A stretch of DNA of 64,000 bases from Streptosporangium pseudovulgare (GCF_014648055.1 NZ_BMQJ01000013.1:62001-126000); one strand, 5' to 3'. Shown: positions 15,077 through 24,694, numbered from the stretch's first letter. Notes: generated by a model from the letters alone, not told the origin. Program-made: numbers and translations.

Positions 15077-15904
15077 ATGCCTTACGCGACCACCCGCGAC
15101 GACACGCAGATCTTCTTCTACGACTGGGGCGGCGGCCCGCCCGTCGTCTTCATCCACGGCTGGCCGCTGAACGCCGATGCCTGGCAGGACCAGCTGAAGC
15201 TGGTCAAGGACAACGGGTTCCGGGTGATCGCGCACGACCGGCGCGGCCACGGCCGCTCCAGCCATCCCGCGGGCGGCTACGACTTCGACACCTTCGCCGA
15301 CGACCTCAGAGACCTCATCGAAAGCCTGGACCTGCACGACGTCACCCTTGTGGGGCACTCCATGGGCGGTGGGGAACTGGCCCGCTACATCGGCCGGCAC
15401 GGCACGTCCCGGCTTCGCAAGGCCGTGCTCCTGTCCGCGGTCCCACCGCTCATGCTCAGGACCGACGGCAATCCCGAGGGAACGCCGCAGGAGGTGTTCG
15501 ACGGTCTGAAGAGCGGCATCCTCGCCGAGCGCTCGCAGTTCTGGAAGGACACCGCCGAGGTCTTCTTCGGTGCCAACCGGCCGGGCAGCAAGGTGACGCA
15601 GGGCAACAAGGACGCCTTCTGGCTGATGGCCATGGCCCAGAACATCGAAGCCGGGGTGGCCTGCGTGGACGCCTTCTCGGCCACCGACTTCACCGAGGAC
15701 CTCGGGAAGTTCGACATCCCCACGCTGATCGTCCACGGTGACGACGACCAGGTCGTGCCGATCGCGGCGGCCGGGGAGAAGTCATCCAGGATCATTCCGG
15801 ACAACGTTTACAGGGTGTATCAGGGCGGCTCGCACGGCATCGCGATGGTGCCGGGCCAGAAGGAGCGGTTCAACGCCGACCTGCTCGAGTTCCTGCGCGC
15901 CTGA
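15077..15904 (+). CDS. Alpha/beta hydrolase, non-heme chloroperoxidase/esterase type
   Basis: A 275-residue cytoplasmic alpha/beta hydrolase. The oxyanion HGWP follows strand 3, the nucleophile elbow is GHSMGG with Ser95, and the acid (HGDDDQVVP) and His (GGSHGI) complete the triad. The N-terminal DDTQIFFYDWG and R-R-G-H-G-R-S-S match cofactor-free haloperoxidase/arylesterases such as bacterial chloroperoxidase. Likely an esterase with promiscuous perhydrolysis. Monocistronic: a repeat element lies upstream and a convergent gene downstream. Confidence 0.85.
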   Translation: MPYATTRDDTQIFFYDWGGGPPVVFIHGWPLNADAWQDQLKLVKDNGFRVIAHDRRGHGRSSHPAGGYDFDTFADDLRDLIESLDLHDVTLVGHSMGGGELARYIGRHGTSRLRKAVLLSAVPPLMLRTDGNPEGTPQEVFDGLKSGILAERSQFWKDTAEVFFGANRPGSKVTQGNKDAFWLMAMAQNIEAGVACVDAFSATDFTEDLGKFDIPTLIVHGDDDQVVPIAAAGEKSSRIIPDNVYRVYQGGSHGIAMVPGQKERFNADLLEFLRA

Positions 15905-15982
15905 ACGGCGGGATCCGTTCCGGGCCGGACACGCCGCCGATCCGCCCGGCCCCCGGCCCCGGCTCCGGGCGTGCTGGCCCGC

Positions 15983-17371
15983 TCAGCCGCCGGTGCGGAG
16001 GCGTTCGAGGTGCTCGGCCGTCCTGCGCGCGGTGATCAGCACGGGGTCCCACACCGGGGCGAACGGGGGAGCGTAGGCCAGGTCCAGGCCGGTCATCTCC
16101 TCCACGGTCATCCCGTGCCATACGGCCAGCGCCAGGGTGTCGATCCGCTTGGCCGCGCCCTCCTGCCCGACGATCTGGGCACCCAGCAGCCGGCCGGTCC
16201 GGCGGTCGGCGATCATCTTCGTCCGCATCTCCCGCGCACCGGGGTAGTAGTGGGCGCGCGTGGTGGAGGCCACGGTCTCGGTGACGAACTCGAACCCCGC
16301 CGCGGCGGCCTCGGCCTCGTTCAGGCCGGTGCGGGCCACCTCGTACTCGCAGATCTTGGACACCGCGGTCCCCACCACCCCGGGGAAGCTCGCGTACCCG
16401 CCCCCGATGTTGATGCCGACCGCGCGGCCCTGCTTGTTGGCGTGGGTGCCCAGCGCGATCGCCACCGGCCGGCGGGAGACCAGGTGGAAGGTCTCGACGC
16501 AGTCGCCGGCCGCCCACACGCCCTCGACCGGGGTGCGCATTCGCCGGTCGGTCCGGATCCCGGAGGTCTCGCCCACCGGGATGCCCGCGGCCTCGGCCAG
16601 CGCGGTGTTCGGGCGGGCCCCGAGGCCCAGCACGACCAGGTCGGCCCGTACGCTCCGGTCCCCGACGCACACCGCGTCCACCCGGCCGCCGGAGGCGGAG
16701 AAGCCCGTCACGCCCTCGCCGAGGAGCACCTCGACCCCCAGCCGGCGCAGGGCGTCGGCGATCAGGGCGCCCATGTCGGGGTCGAGCGTGCCCATCGGCT
16801 GCTCACCGGCCTCGACGAGCGTCACCGAAAGGCCCCGGCGGACCAGGGCCTCGGCCATCTCCAGGCCGATGTAGCCGCCGCCGACCACCGTGGCGGCGCG
16901 CGGGCGCTCCGCCCCGTCAGCCTCGACGGCCCGCAGCAGCGCGGCGCCGTCGTCCAGCGTCTGCACGCCGTACACGCCGGCGGCGTCGGCGCCTGGCAGG
17001 CCGGGGCGGTTGGGCAGGGCGCCGGTGGCGACGACGAGCTGGTCGAACGGCTCCCAGTAGTCGCGGCCCTCCTCGTGGTCGCGCACGGCCACCGCCCGGC
17101 GGTCCAGGTCGATCTCGGTGACCTCGCTGCGCAGGCGCAGGTCGATGGCCTGCTCGTCACGGAAGGCCTCGGGCCGCCGGACGATGAGGTCCTCGACGCC
17201 GCCCACTTCGCCGCCCACGAGGTAGGGGATGCCGCAGGCGGAGTAGGAGGCGTGGAAGCCCTTCTCCAGCGCCACGATCCGCAGGTCGTCAGGGCCGCGC
17301 CGGTCCCGCGCCTGGGAGGCCGCGCTCATCCCCGCGGCGTCGCCGCCGATCACCACCAGCCGTTCCGCCAT
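15983..17371 (-). CDS. CoA-disulfide-reductase-like FAD/NAD(P) oxidoreductase
   Basis: A 462-residue flavoprotein disulfide reductase. FAD motif VIGGDAAGMSAA is at the N-terminus, the single redox Cys46 in SYSACGIPY is diagnostic of CoA-disulfide reductase/Nox/Npsr enzymes, the NAD(P) motif VVGGGYIGLEMAEAL is mid-protein, GVWAAGDC is the second FAD contact, and a ~110-residue dimerization domain ends it. It should reduce CoA disulfides, polysulfides or O2. No rhodanese domain is fused. It is divergent from a TSUP permease, a sulfur-compound transporter family, hinting at a sulfur role. The ribosome site is weak. Confidence 0.82.
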   Translation of the reverse strand: MAERLVVIGGDAAGMSAASQARDRRGPDDLRIVALEKGFHASYSACGIPYLVGGEVGGVEDLIVRRPEAFRDEQAIDLRLRSEVTEIDLDRRAVAVRDHEEGRDYWEPFDQLVVATGALPNRPGLPGADAAGVYGVQTLDDGAALLRAVEADGAERPRAATVVGGGYIGLEMAEALVRRGLSVTLVEAGEQPMGTLDPDMGALIADALRRLGVEVLLGEGVTGFSASGGRVDAVCVGDRSVRADLVVLGLGARPNTALAEAAGIPVGETSGIRTDRRMRTPVEGVWAAGDCVETFHLVSRRPVAIALGTHANKQGRAVGINIGGGYASFPGVVGTAVSKICEYEVARTGLNEAEAAAAGFEFVTETVASTTRAHYYPGAREMRTKMIADRRTGRLLGAQIVGQEGAAKRIDTLALAVWHGMTVEEMTGLDLAYAPPFAPVWDPVLITARRTAEHLERLRTGG

Positions 17372-17612
17372 GATCCCGCCCGTCTCGCAAGCCGTCAGTG
17401 TGTGCCGCTGGGAAAGGAGTTCCTCCGCCCGCCCGTCCCAAACGGCATCGGGGTCCGGAGCCGGCCGCGCACGCCCGGCTCCGGGCGGCCGTCCCGTACG
17501 GTGGCCGCCCGCCCTTCCGCCTGGAGGGGAACGCGTCCTCCGCGCGGGGGACGGTGTTCGGTACGCTCTGCCGAGCTGACGGTGGATAACGGATGGTTCG
17601 GGGGATTTCAGG

Positions 17613-18377
17613 ATGGGCGCGGTGGAGATCGTCCTGTTGCTGGCGGCCGCGGCCGGGGCGGGGTGGATCGACGCCGTGGTCGGCGGGGGAGGGCTGCTGC
17701 AGCTGCCCGCGCTGCTCGTCGCCGGCGTCTCTCCGGTCCAGGCGCTGGCCACGAACAAGCTCGCCGCCGTCTTCGGCACCTCGTCGGCGGCGGTCGCCTA
17801 CGCCCGCACCACGAAGATCGACCGCCGGGTGGTGGTGCCCGCCGGGCTGGCCGCGGTCGTGTTCGCCGGTCTCGGCGCGGCGTCGGCGGCGTCGATCTCC
17901 AAGGACGCGCTCACCCCGCTGGTGATGGCGGCTCTGCTGTGCGTGGCGCTGTTCGTCACCCTCCGCCCGGCGTTCGGCGCCCATCCCCACCCGCACCTGC
18001 GCACCCGGGCCAGGGTGCTGGCCGCGACCGCGGTCACCGGCGTGGCGATCGCCTTCTACGACGGCATCCTCGGGCCCGGTACCGGGACCTTCCTGATCAT
18101 CGCCTTCACCACGATCCTCGGTATGGACTTCGTGCACGGCTCGGCGCACTCGAAGATCATCAACTCCTGCACCAACGTCGGGGCTCTGATCGTCTTCGCC
18201 TCCCAGGGGCACGTGCTGTGGTCGCTGGGGCTGGGGATGGCCGTCTGCAACATCGCCGGGGCCCAGGTCGGGGCGCGGATGGCGCTGCGCCGCGGCTCGG
18301 GGTTCGTGCGGGCCGTACTGCTGTGCGTGGTGTGCGCGATGGTGGCGAAACTCGGCTACGAGCAGTTCTTCGCCTGA
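17613..18377 (+). CDS. TSUP (TauE/SafE-type) membrane permease
   Basis: A 254-residue membrane protein of about eight helices. Signature features are G-W-I-D-A-V-V-G-G-G-G-L-L-Q-L-P near the N-terminus, Q-A-L-A-T-N-K-L-A-A, and the second-half repeat Y-D-G-I-L-G-P-G-T-G-T-F. Family members move sulfite, sulfonates or other organic anions; many are YfcA-like with unknown substrate. It is divergent from the CoA-disulfide-reductase-like gene across 241 bases. Confidence 0.87.
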   Translation: MGAVEIVLLLAAAAGAGWIDAVVGGGGLLQLPALLVAGVSPVQALATNKLAAVFGTSSAAVAYARTTKIDRRVVVPAGLAAVVFAGLGAASAASISKDALTPLVMAALLCVALFVTLRPAFGAHPHPHLRTRARVLAATAVTGVAIAFYDGILGPGTGTFLIIAFTTILGMDFVHGSAHSKIINSCTNVGALIVFASQGHVLWSLGLGMAVCNIAGAQVGARMALRRGSGFVRAVLLCVVCAMVAKLGYEQFFA

Positions 18378-18437
18378 TGTCCTGATCTACATCGTAAAGC
18401 CGGTTGGTCGGCTGAAACCCGCGGTCACGACGAAAAG

Positions 18438-18467
18438 CCCGGCCTCACCTGGGCGGGCGAGGCCGGG
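18438..18467. terminator. Bidirectional terminator hairpin
   Basis: A 9-bp stem CCCGGCCTC / GAGGCCGGG with a 12-base loop, flanked by AAAAG on both sides, between the convergent TSUP and methyltransferase genes. Confidence 0.75.
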
Positions 18468-18477
18468 AAAAGCGCGG

Positions 18478-19731
18478 TCACGCCGATGACGAGGTCCCGG
18501 CACGGGAAGCCGGAGAACGCGCGGAAGCGCTTCCGTCCTCATCCGGAGGCGATGCCGGGGCCGGCTCGCTCCCGGTGACGGCCGATGCCGAACGTCGTCC
18601 GCCCGCGAGACGCCACAGCGAGGTGACCTCCGCGGCCCGGGCGGCGTGGAGGGGATCGGCGGCGTCCCTCGCTCGTGGGTGCCGCGGCCTGGTGTCGATC
18701 CTGTCCACCACGTGCAGGCCCGCCGCCTCGATGCCGGCCAGCAGTTCGCCGCGTGTCCTGAGCCCGAGGCGCTCGGCCAGGTCCGACAGGATGAGCCATC
18801 CCTCACCTCCCGGTTCGAGATGCGCGGTGAGCGCGGCCAGGAAGCCGCGGAGCATGCTGCCGCCCGGGTCGTAGACGCCTTGCTCCACGGCGGAGGTGGG
18901 CCGGGCCGGAATCCAGGGCGGGTTGCAGACGACGAGGTCCGCGCGCCCCTCGGGGAAGAGGCCGGGGCCCACGACGTCGATGCGCCCGGTGAGGCGTAGC
19001 CGGCGGACGTTGTCTCGTGCGCAGGCCAGAGCACGCGGGCTGATGTCCGTGGCCACGACGTGGTCGACTCCCCGGCGGGCCAGGACGGCCGCGAGCACTC
19101 CCGTTCCCGTGCCGAGGTCGAACGCGGTGCGGCGGCCCGCGCGAGGATCCGCCGGCGGGGGGAGCGGCGCCTGCGCGACGAGGTCGACGTACTCGCCCCT
19201 GACGGGGGAGAACACGCCGTAGTGCGGGTGGATGCGAGCGCTGAGGGCCGGCACCTCCACGCCCTTCGTGCGCCACTGATGCGCTCCGATCACGCCCAGC
19301 AGTTCGGTGAGTGAGACAGCCATCGGCCCGGACGGCGGACCGTACGCTTCGATGCAGGCTCGGCGCACATCGGGGGCTCTGCGCAGGTTCAGGCGGTGGT
19401 CGTCCTCCAGCAGGACGAGGAGGCGGCCCAGCACGCGGGCACGGTGGCCGCGGGCACGGCGGTGCAGGTGGAAGGACTCCGCCGGGCTGTCACCTCGCCG
19501 GGGAGGTTTCCGGTCGATGCGGCGGCGCATCGCCTGCAGCAGCCGTCGTGCTTCGTGGAAGTCACCCCGCCACAGCAGACCGGTGTCTTCGCAGGCCAGA
19601 CGGTAGGCGGTGTCGGCTTTCATCCGGTCGTCGGCGCCGATGATCCGGCGGGGAGGCGGGGTCGCGCTCTCGGAATGCCAGTGGGCGGAACGGGGGGCGT
19701 TCGTCTCGGTCCAGCGGATCGTGGACACCAC
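18478..19731 (-). CDS. HemK/RlmG-like class I methyltransferase
   Basis: A 417-residue protein. The first ~140 residues form a helical substrate-recognition region. A class I SAM fold follows with T-A-F-D-L-G-T-G-T-G-V-L-A-A-V (residues ~202-216), ATDISPRAL, and the (N/D)PPW motif V-V-C-N-P-P-W-I-P of N-methyltransferases acting on amide or nucleobase nitrogens. The target could be a release factor, rRNA or a small molecule. The last ~40 residues are Ser/Ala/Pro-rich and low-complexity. GTG 19731 has GAGGAG upstream. Confidence 0.78.
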   Translation of the reverse strand: MVSTIRWTETNAPRSAHWHSESATPPPRRIIGADDRMKADTAYRLACEDTGLLWRGDFHEARRLLQAMRRRIDRKPPRRGDSPAESFHLHRRARGHRARVLGRLLVLLEDDHRLNLRRAPDVRRACIEAYGPPSGPMAVSLTELLGVIGAHQWRTKGVEVPALSARIHPHYGVFSPVRGEYVDLVAQAPLPPPADPRAGRRTAFDLGTGTGVLAAVLARRGVDHVVATDISPRALACARDNVRRLRLTGRIDVVGPGLFPEGRADLVVCNPPWIPARPTSAVEQGVYDPGGSMLRGFLAALTAHLEPGGEGWLILSDLAERLGLRTRGELLAGIEAAGLHVVDRIDTRPRHPRARDAADPLHAARAAEVTSLWRLAGGRRSASAVTGSEPAPASPPDEDGSASARSPASRAGTSSSA

Positions 19732-20161
19732 GTACTCCTCGTGATCGAACGTGCAGGGGCACGAAGAGCACTTCGACGAGGAGCGGGAGAAACGGCCCGT
19801 GCCGGCGCACGGGCGGGTGTCAGGGCAGGTGGGGCTACCGCTCCCGCGTCGAAGCGCGAGCGGGGAAGTCGCCGAGAACCATGCCGAGTGTCACGATCAG
19901 CCCTTTCGGAGAGATGACATAAGAGGTTCGCACAGACCTTTCCCCGCGGGCAAACCGGTCCGTGGGGCGGGGAGGGTCCGGCTCCCCGCCCGTCGCGGCC
20001 CGTCGCTCCTCGGCGGAGTCCTCGTCGCGCGGCGGCCACGAGCCCCGGGCGGTGGGATCTCCCCCGGGTGGGCGGGGAACCGGCCGAAAGTACGGCCGCG
20101 CGCGGTGCGGATCGTGCTTTCGGCCCATGCCGGCGGCGGGCCGGACCCGCACGATGGGCCC
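19732..20161. other. 430-base gap without a recognised gene
   Basis: It separates the divergent methyltransferase and DUF418 genes. A less GC-rich patch near 19905-19935 could hold promoter elements. Short open frames exist on both strands but none has convincing codon use, a ribosome site or recognisable homology. Confidence 0.5.
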
Positions 20162-21349
20162 ATGCCGTACGAAGATCTTCCCCCCAGCCCTGGAAGCCCG
20201 CTCAGCCCCCGAAACCCGCCCGGTCCTGGAAGCCCGCCCGGTCCTGGAAGCCCGCCCGGTCCTGGAAGCCCGCCCGGTCCCGGAAACCCGCTCAGCCCCG
20301 GAAACCCGCGTCCCGGGCGGGTCTCGTCGCGAACGCCGGACCCCGGCGACCGCCCGGCCGGGTCCGGCCGGGTGCGGATCGCCGCGCTCGACGTCGTGCG
20401 CGGGTTCGCGCTGTGCGGGATCCTGCTGGCCAACGTCAAACCGATAGCCCACGTCGGGGACGCCCTCACACCCGCCGTGCCCGTCCCGGAGGGGGACGCG
20501 GCCGTGTGGCCGGGGCTGTTCGTCGACCAGCGTTTCTTCCCCATCTTCTCCCTGCTGTTCGGTGTGGGGTTCTCGCTGCTGCTGGAGTCGGCGACGGCCC
20601 GCGCCGCCCGGCCGCGGCTGGTCCTGGCGCGCCGCCTCCTGGCGCTGCTCGCGATCGGCCTGGTGCACTTCCTGCTGCTGTGGAAGGGGGACGTCCTGAC
20701 CATCTACGCCGTCGTCGGCCTGCTGGTGCTGCTGCCCTCGACCTGGCTGCCGCGGTGGGCCGTGGCGTGCCTGGCGGCCGTGCTCCTCGCGGTGTCGCTG
20801 CTGGCCACCGGGGGCTGGAACACGCTGGTCCCGGGCCTGTTCCTGCTGGGCTCGGCGCTGACCCGGTACGGGGTGATCGACGGGGTCGAGCGGTCCGCGC
20901 GGGGGCCGGCCGTGCTGGGCCTGGTCCTGGCGGTGGGGGCGGCGCCCGCGCTGTGGTGGCAGAGCGGGCTGGACCCGTACGACCCCGGCTTCGGCCTGGC
21001 GATGTCCACCGCCGGGCTGCTGGTCGCCGGGGTGTACGTCTGCGTTCTGCTGGTGCTGATGCGGACGCCGCTCCGTCCGGCGCTGGGGGCGGTCTTCGCG
21101 CCGCTGGGCCGGATGGCGCTGACGAACTACCTGACCGCCACGGTCCTCGTGCTGGTCGCCGCCCGCGTCCTCGGGGGAGTGCCGGACCGCTGGTCGGAGG
21201 CGACGGTGGTGACGATCGCCGGCGTCATCCTCGCCGTGCAGTGGCTGTGGTCCGTGCTGTGGCTGCGGCGGTACCGCCAGGGGCCGGTCGAGTGGCTCTG
21301 GCGCTGGGTCACCTGGGCCGGCCGCCCGCCCCTGCGCCGCGCCACCTGA
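20162..21349 (+). CDS. DUF418-family membrane protein with proline-rich N-terminus
   Basis: A 395-residue polytopic protein. After a ~65-residue Pro/Gly/Ser-rich cytoplasmic stretch with repeated GPGSPP units (18-bp tandem repeats at 20221-20282), it starts the DUF418/YeiB hallmark [20 protein letters not shown]. Then come about ten helices and the C-terminal G-R-M-A-L-T-N-Y-L domain. Related to acyltransferase-3-like membrane proteins; function unknown, perhaps transport or modification of an envelope compound. Confidence 0.83.
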   Translation: MPYEDLPPSPGSPLSPRNPPGPGSPPGPGSPPGPGSPPGPGNPLSPGNPRPGRVSSRTPDPGDRPAGSGRVRIAALDVVRGFALCGILLANVKPIAHVGDALTPAVPVPEGDAAVWPGLFVDQRFFPIFSLLFGVGFSLLLESATARAARPRLVLARRLLALLAIGLVHFLLLWKGDVLTIYAVVGLLVLLPSTWLPRWAVACLAAVLLAVSLLATGGWNTLVPGLFLLGSALTRYGVIDGVERSARGPAVLGLVLAVGAAPALWWQSGLDPYDPGFGLAMSTAGLLVAGVYVCVLLVLMRTPLRPALGAVFAPLGRMALTNYLTATVLVLVAARVLGGVPDRWSEATVVTIAGVILAVQWLWSVLWLRRYRQGPVEWLWRWVTWAGRPPLRRAT

Positions 21350-21388
21350 CCGCCGTCCTCCTCATCGTCCGCCTCGCCTTCACGCCCT

Positions 21389-21424
21389 CGCGGCGCGGCG
21401 CGGCGCGCGCCGCGCCGCGCCGCG
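21389..21424. terminator. 36-bp perfect GC palindrome, likely terminator
   Basis: Two 18-base arms made only of G and C (repeats of CGCGGCG) read identically on both strands, between the convergent DUF418 and SDR genes. Confidence 0.65.
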
Positions 21425-21446
21425 TTCCGGAGAGCGTCGTCACCGG

Positions 21447-22229
21447 TCATCGGGGGCTTCTCGCCTCCGGATCGTGGGCCAGGACCGCCCGGCCACCGTC
21501 GACCGGGACGGTGGTGCCGGTGATGAAGCCGGCTTCCGGTGACAGCAGGTAGGCGACGGCGGCGGCGACCTCGTCCACCTCGGCGACGCGGCCCAGCGGA
21601 TGCACGGCGGCCATCTGTTCCTCGGCGCGGGCCGCGGCCTCCGGCCCCTGGGACGCCAGGAAGCCGGTGTAGCGCTCGGTGCGCACCGACCCGGGCGCCA
21701 CCGCGTTCACGCGGATGCCGCATGGGCCGTACTCGACCGCCAGCGCCCGGGTCATCCCCTCGATGGCCGCCTTGGCGGTCGCGTACGGCAGCGAGCCCGG
21801 GACCGCCTGGCGCGCCTGGTGGGAGGAGACGTTGACGATCGCGCCGGGCGTCGCGGCGGCGAGGAAACGGCGGATCGCGGTGGCGCAGCCGGTCACGGCG
21901 GCATTCAGGTTCGCCATGATCAGGTCCAGGATCTGCCGGGTGGTGGCCGAGTGCACCGAGGCGTCCCGGAAGACGGCGGCGTTGTTGACCCAGCCCGCCA
22001 GCGGCGCCGCGGCCTCCGCGGCGTCGGCGGCCCGTTGCGCGACGCGCTCGTCGGCGGCGTCGCCCGCCAGGCCGATCAGCCGCTCGCGGAGTGGATGTGC
22101 CCCCGTCCATGCCAGGGCCACGGGGTCCTGCTCGATCGCCACGACCGTGCCGCCGGTGGTGGCCAGCCGCTCGGTCACCGCACGGCCGATTCCCCGGCCC
22201 GCGCCCGTCACCACATACGAGCGGTTCAT
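21447..22229 (-). CDS. Classical SDR-family oxidoreductase
   Basis: A 260-residue SDR: cofactor motif TGAGRGIG, NNAA, catalytic Ser in N-V-S-S-H, and an intact Y-A-T-A-K pair. The C-terminal ITGTTVPVDGG matches FabG-like enzymes. ATG 22229 is chosen because AAGGAGG lies just upstream. It is divergent from the LacI regulator, with a palindromic operator in the shared gap, so it is probably LacI-controlled and may act on a sugar or polyol. Confidence 0.85.
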   Translation of the reverse strand: MNRSYVVTGAGRGIGRAVTERLATTGGTVVAIEQDPVALAWTGAHPLRERLIGLAGDAADERVAQRAADAAEAAAPLAGWVNNAAVFRDASVHSATTRQILDLIMANLNAAVTGCATAIRRFLAAATPGAIVNVSSHQARQAVPGSLPYATAKAAIEGMTRALAVEYGPCGIRVNAVAPGSVRTERYTGFLASQGPEAAARAEEQMAAVHPLGRVAEVDEVAAAVAYLLSPEAGFITGTTVPVDGGRAVLAHDPEARSPR

Positions 22230-22302
22230 GTCCCTCCTTGGTCGGCGTTTCTCCACCTCGCGGACCGCCCTTCCCAGGGAACGAGATTCTCCTTCTCATG
22301 TC

Positions 22303-22324
22303 AAGTGCTTCTATGAAAGCACTT
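22303..22324. promoter_or_regulatory. LacI-type operator between SDR and lacI-family gene
   Basis: A perfect inverted repeat AAGTGCTT-N6-AAGCACTT in an AT-rich patch of the 137-base divergent gap. Size and symmetry suit a LacI-family dimer controlling both genes. Confidence 0.7.
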
Positions 22325-22366
22325 CCAGGATAGGATCCCCTGAGGATCGGACGTCAGGAGGACGAC

Positions 22367-23365
22367 ATGAGCGGCCAGGCCACCATCTACGACGTGGCTG
22401 CTCGGGCGGGCGTCAGCATCTCGACGGTGTCCCGGGTCCTCAACTCGCCCGGCAGCGTGAGTGAGCGGACCCGCCGCAAGGTGCTGGCCACCGTGGACGA
22501 GCTCGGCTTCACTCCCAAACCGGACGCCGTCGCCAGGGCGCGCCGCGGCGTCGGCCGCATCGGCGTGATCGCGCCCTACACCTCCTACCCGTCCGTGGCC
22601 CGCCGTCTCAGAGGCGTCCTGCGCGCCGCCGGTGACGGGCCGCTGGAAGTCGTCCTGTTCGACCAGGAGTCAGCCGTCGAAAGCACCTCTCCGCTGCTGT
22701 CGAGCCTGCCCGTCACCGGTCGGCTGGACGGCCTCATCGTGGTCAGCCTTCCCCTGGACGGCACCGTGGCCGACCGGCTCACCGCCCTGCGGCTGCCCGC
22801 CGTTCTGATCGACGTGCGCCATCCCGGTTTCGACTCGGTCTTCACCGACGACGACGCCGGTGGCCGCCTGGCCGCCGGGCATCTGCTCGGCCGCGGCCAC
22901 CGCCGGTTCGGCTTTCTCGGTGAGGCCCGGCGATCCGACCGCTACGTCTCGCCGTCGTGGCTCAGGCTCGGCGGATACCGCGCCGCGCTCGCCGAAGCCG
23001 GTCGCGATCTCGGCGACGGTGCTGTGCGCCTGGTCCGCCATCGGGCCGGGGAGGCCGTGGCCGCGGCCCGGGAGCTGCTGTCCCGCGAGGATCACCCGAC
23101 GGCGGTGTTCGCCTCCGACGACGTCCTCGCCGCCGCCGTCCTGCGGGCGGCCCGCGATCTCGGCCTGGATGTGCCCGGGGACGTCGCCGTGGTCGGCTTC
23201 GACGACGGCGAGGTGGCCGAGATCCTGGGCCTCACCACCGTCCGCCAGCCACTGGAGGAGTCCGGCCACGCCGCCATGGAACGTCTCATCCAGCAACTGG
23301 GCCACCGCACCGCGGCCCGGGAGACGGCTCTCGGGCTGGAGTTGGTCGTCCGCGCGACGACATGA
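22367..23365 (+). CDS. LacI-family transcriptional regulator
   Basis: A 332-residue repressor. The N-terminal helix-turn-helix reads T-I-Y-D-V-A-A-R-A-G-V-S-I-S-T-V-S-R-V-L-N with the hinge helix after it, followed by a periplasmic-binding-protein-like sensor domain (V-G-R-I-G-V-I-A-P; V-A-V-V-G-F-D-D-G near the end). AGGAGG precedes the ATG. It probably binds the palindrome at 22303-22324 and regulates itself and the divergent SDR. Inducer unknown. Confidence 0.9.
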   Translation: MSGQATIYDVAARAGVSISTVSRVLNSPGSVSERTRRKVLATVDELGFTPKPDAVARARRGVGRIGVIAPYTSYPSVARRLRGVLRAAGDGPLEVVLFDQESAVESTSPLLSSLPVTGRLDGLIVVSLPLDGTVADRLTALRLPAVLIDVRHPGFDSVFTDDDAGGRLAAGHLLGRGHRRFGFLGEARRSDRYVSPSWLRLGGYRAALAEAGRDLGDGAVRLVRHRAGEAVAAARELLSREDHPTAVFASDDVLAAAVLRAARDLGLDVPGDVAVVGFDDGEVAEILGLTTVRQPLEESGHAAMERLIQQLGHRTAARETALGLELVVRATT

Positions 23366-23434
23366 CCTTCGCGGGGAACGCCGCCTCGCCGCCTCAGGTG
23401 CCCGCGGACGGCGTCTCTGTGGCCGGTCCGGTGT

Positions 23435-24694
23435 TCAGGCCGAGGTGTGCGTACGGTCGGCCAGGACGCGGGCGAGGACGATGGTGACGAGGCCGGCCAG
23501 GACGACCGACAGCAGGCCGGCGCGCAGGCTGAGGAGGTCGGCGACGGCTCCGACGAGCAGCGGGGACAGCAGGAATCCGCCACGCAGAAGCCAGCTGACG
23601 ATGGTCAGGCCGGTGCCCGGCGGCAGGCCGGGCAGCTCGTCGGCGGTGTGCATGGCGGCCGGGACGAGGGTGGCGAAGCCGAGCCCGGCGAGGGTGAAGC
23701 CGGCCAGCGCGGCCGGGATGGACGGTACGGCCAGCGCCGCGCCCATGCCGGCGGCGGCCAGGACGCCTCCCGCGCGGGCCACCGCGCGTTGCCCGAAGCG
23801 GTCCACCACGCGGTCGCCGGACAGGCGGCCGATGGTCATGGCGGTCTGGAAGACCACGACGGCCAGGCCGGCGGTGGCGGCGTCGGCGTGCAGACCGGTG
23901 AGGAAGAGGGCGCCCCAGGACGCACCGGCGTCCTCGACCAGCGCACCGCACGCGGCCAGCACGCCGAGTACGGCGAGCATCCGCACCGCCGGGCCGGTGA
24001 ACGAGCGCCGGCCCGCGCGCCGGGCGGGCGGGGCGGCCGCGTGGTCGTCGGCCGGGGCCGGATCCCGGGCTTCGGCGGAGCGCTCGGCGTCTTCCGGGCC
24101 CGGCAGCAGGAAGCGGTAGGCGACGACGGCCACGAGGCTGAACAGGGTCGCGGAGATGCCGAGATGGATCGTCAGGGGCAGGCGGAGGCCGGCGGCGGCC
24201 GAGCCCATCAGGCCGCCCAGGACGGCGCCGATGCTCCATACGCCGTGCAGCGAGTTGAGGATGGAACGCCGGTAGAGCCGTTGCACGCGCAGGCCGTGGG
24301 CGTTCTGCGCGACGTCCACGATCGCGTCGAGTGCGCCCACGACGAACAGCGCGCCGCCGAAGGCGACCCAGGTCGGCACGAACGGGATGGCCAGGGTCGC
24401 GAGGGCGGTGATGACGATGCCGAAGGCCGCCACGCGGGCGGAGCCGAAGCGGCGGATCGCGGCACCGGCGAGCAGCCCGGCCAGCAGTGCGCCGATCGAG
24501 TAGCCGGCCACCGCGGTGCCGAAGACGGCGTTGCTGACGCCGAGGTCGGCCTTGATCTGCGGGTAGCGCGGGACGATGTTGAAGAAGACGGCGCCGTTGG
24601 TGAGGAACAGCGCCGCGACGGCGGCGCGGGCCAGGAACACCCGGCGGGTGGGCGCGGCGGAAGGGACGGCAGGGGGCATCGGGTTTCCGATCAC
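23435..24694 (-). CDS. MFS transporter
   Basis: A 419-residue twelve-helix transporter with N-A-V-F-G-T-A-V-A-G-Y-S-I-G-A-L, a motif-A-like A-A-I-R-R-F-G-S-A-R loop and a Pro/Ala/Asp-rich central loop. Resembles YbjJ-type sugar/drug MFS proteins. GTG 24694 is the outermost start; ATG 24679 with GGAAA upstream is equally likely. It lies 35 bases behind the TetR gene on the same strand, so it is probably the TetR-controlled efflux partner. Confidence 0.83.
   Translation of the reverse strand: MIGNPMPPAVPSAAPTRRVFLARAAVAALFLTNGAVFFNIVPRYPQIKADLGVSNAVFGTAVAGYSIGALLAGLLAGAAIRRFGSARVAAFGIVITALATLAIPFVPTWVAFGGALFVVGALDAIVDVAQNAHGLRVQRLYRRSILNSLHGVWSIGAVLGGLMGSAAAGLRLPLTIHLGISATLFSLVAVVAYRFLLPGPEDAERSAEARDPAPADDHAAAPPARRAGRRSFTGPAVRMLAVLGVLAACGALVEDAGASWGALFLTGLHADAATAGLAVVVFQTAMTIGRLSGDRVVDRFGQRAVARAGGVLAAAGMGAALAVPSIPAALAGFTLAGLGFATLVPAAMHTADELPGLPPGTGLTIVSWLLRGGFLLSPLLVGAVADLLSLRAGLLSVVLAGLVTIVLARVLADRTHTSA

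Noticed and set aside
19742-20161. A small gene in the gap before DUF418
   Set aside because: Short frames exist on both strands but lack a ribosome site, typical third-position GC pattern or recognisable sequence.
20221-20282. Regulatory repeat array upstream of DUF418
   Set aside because: The 18-bp repeats are in frame within the protein's Pro/Gly-rich N-terminus, so they are best read as coding.
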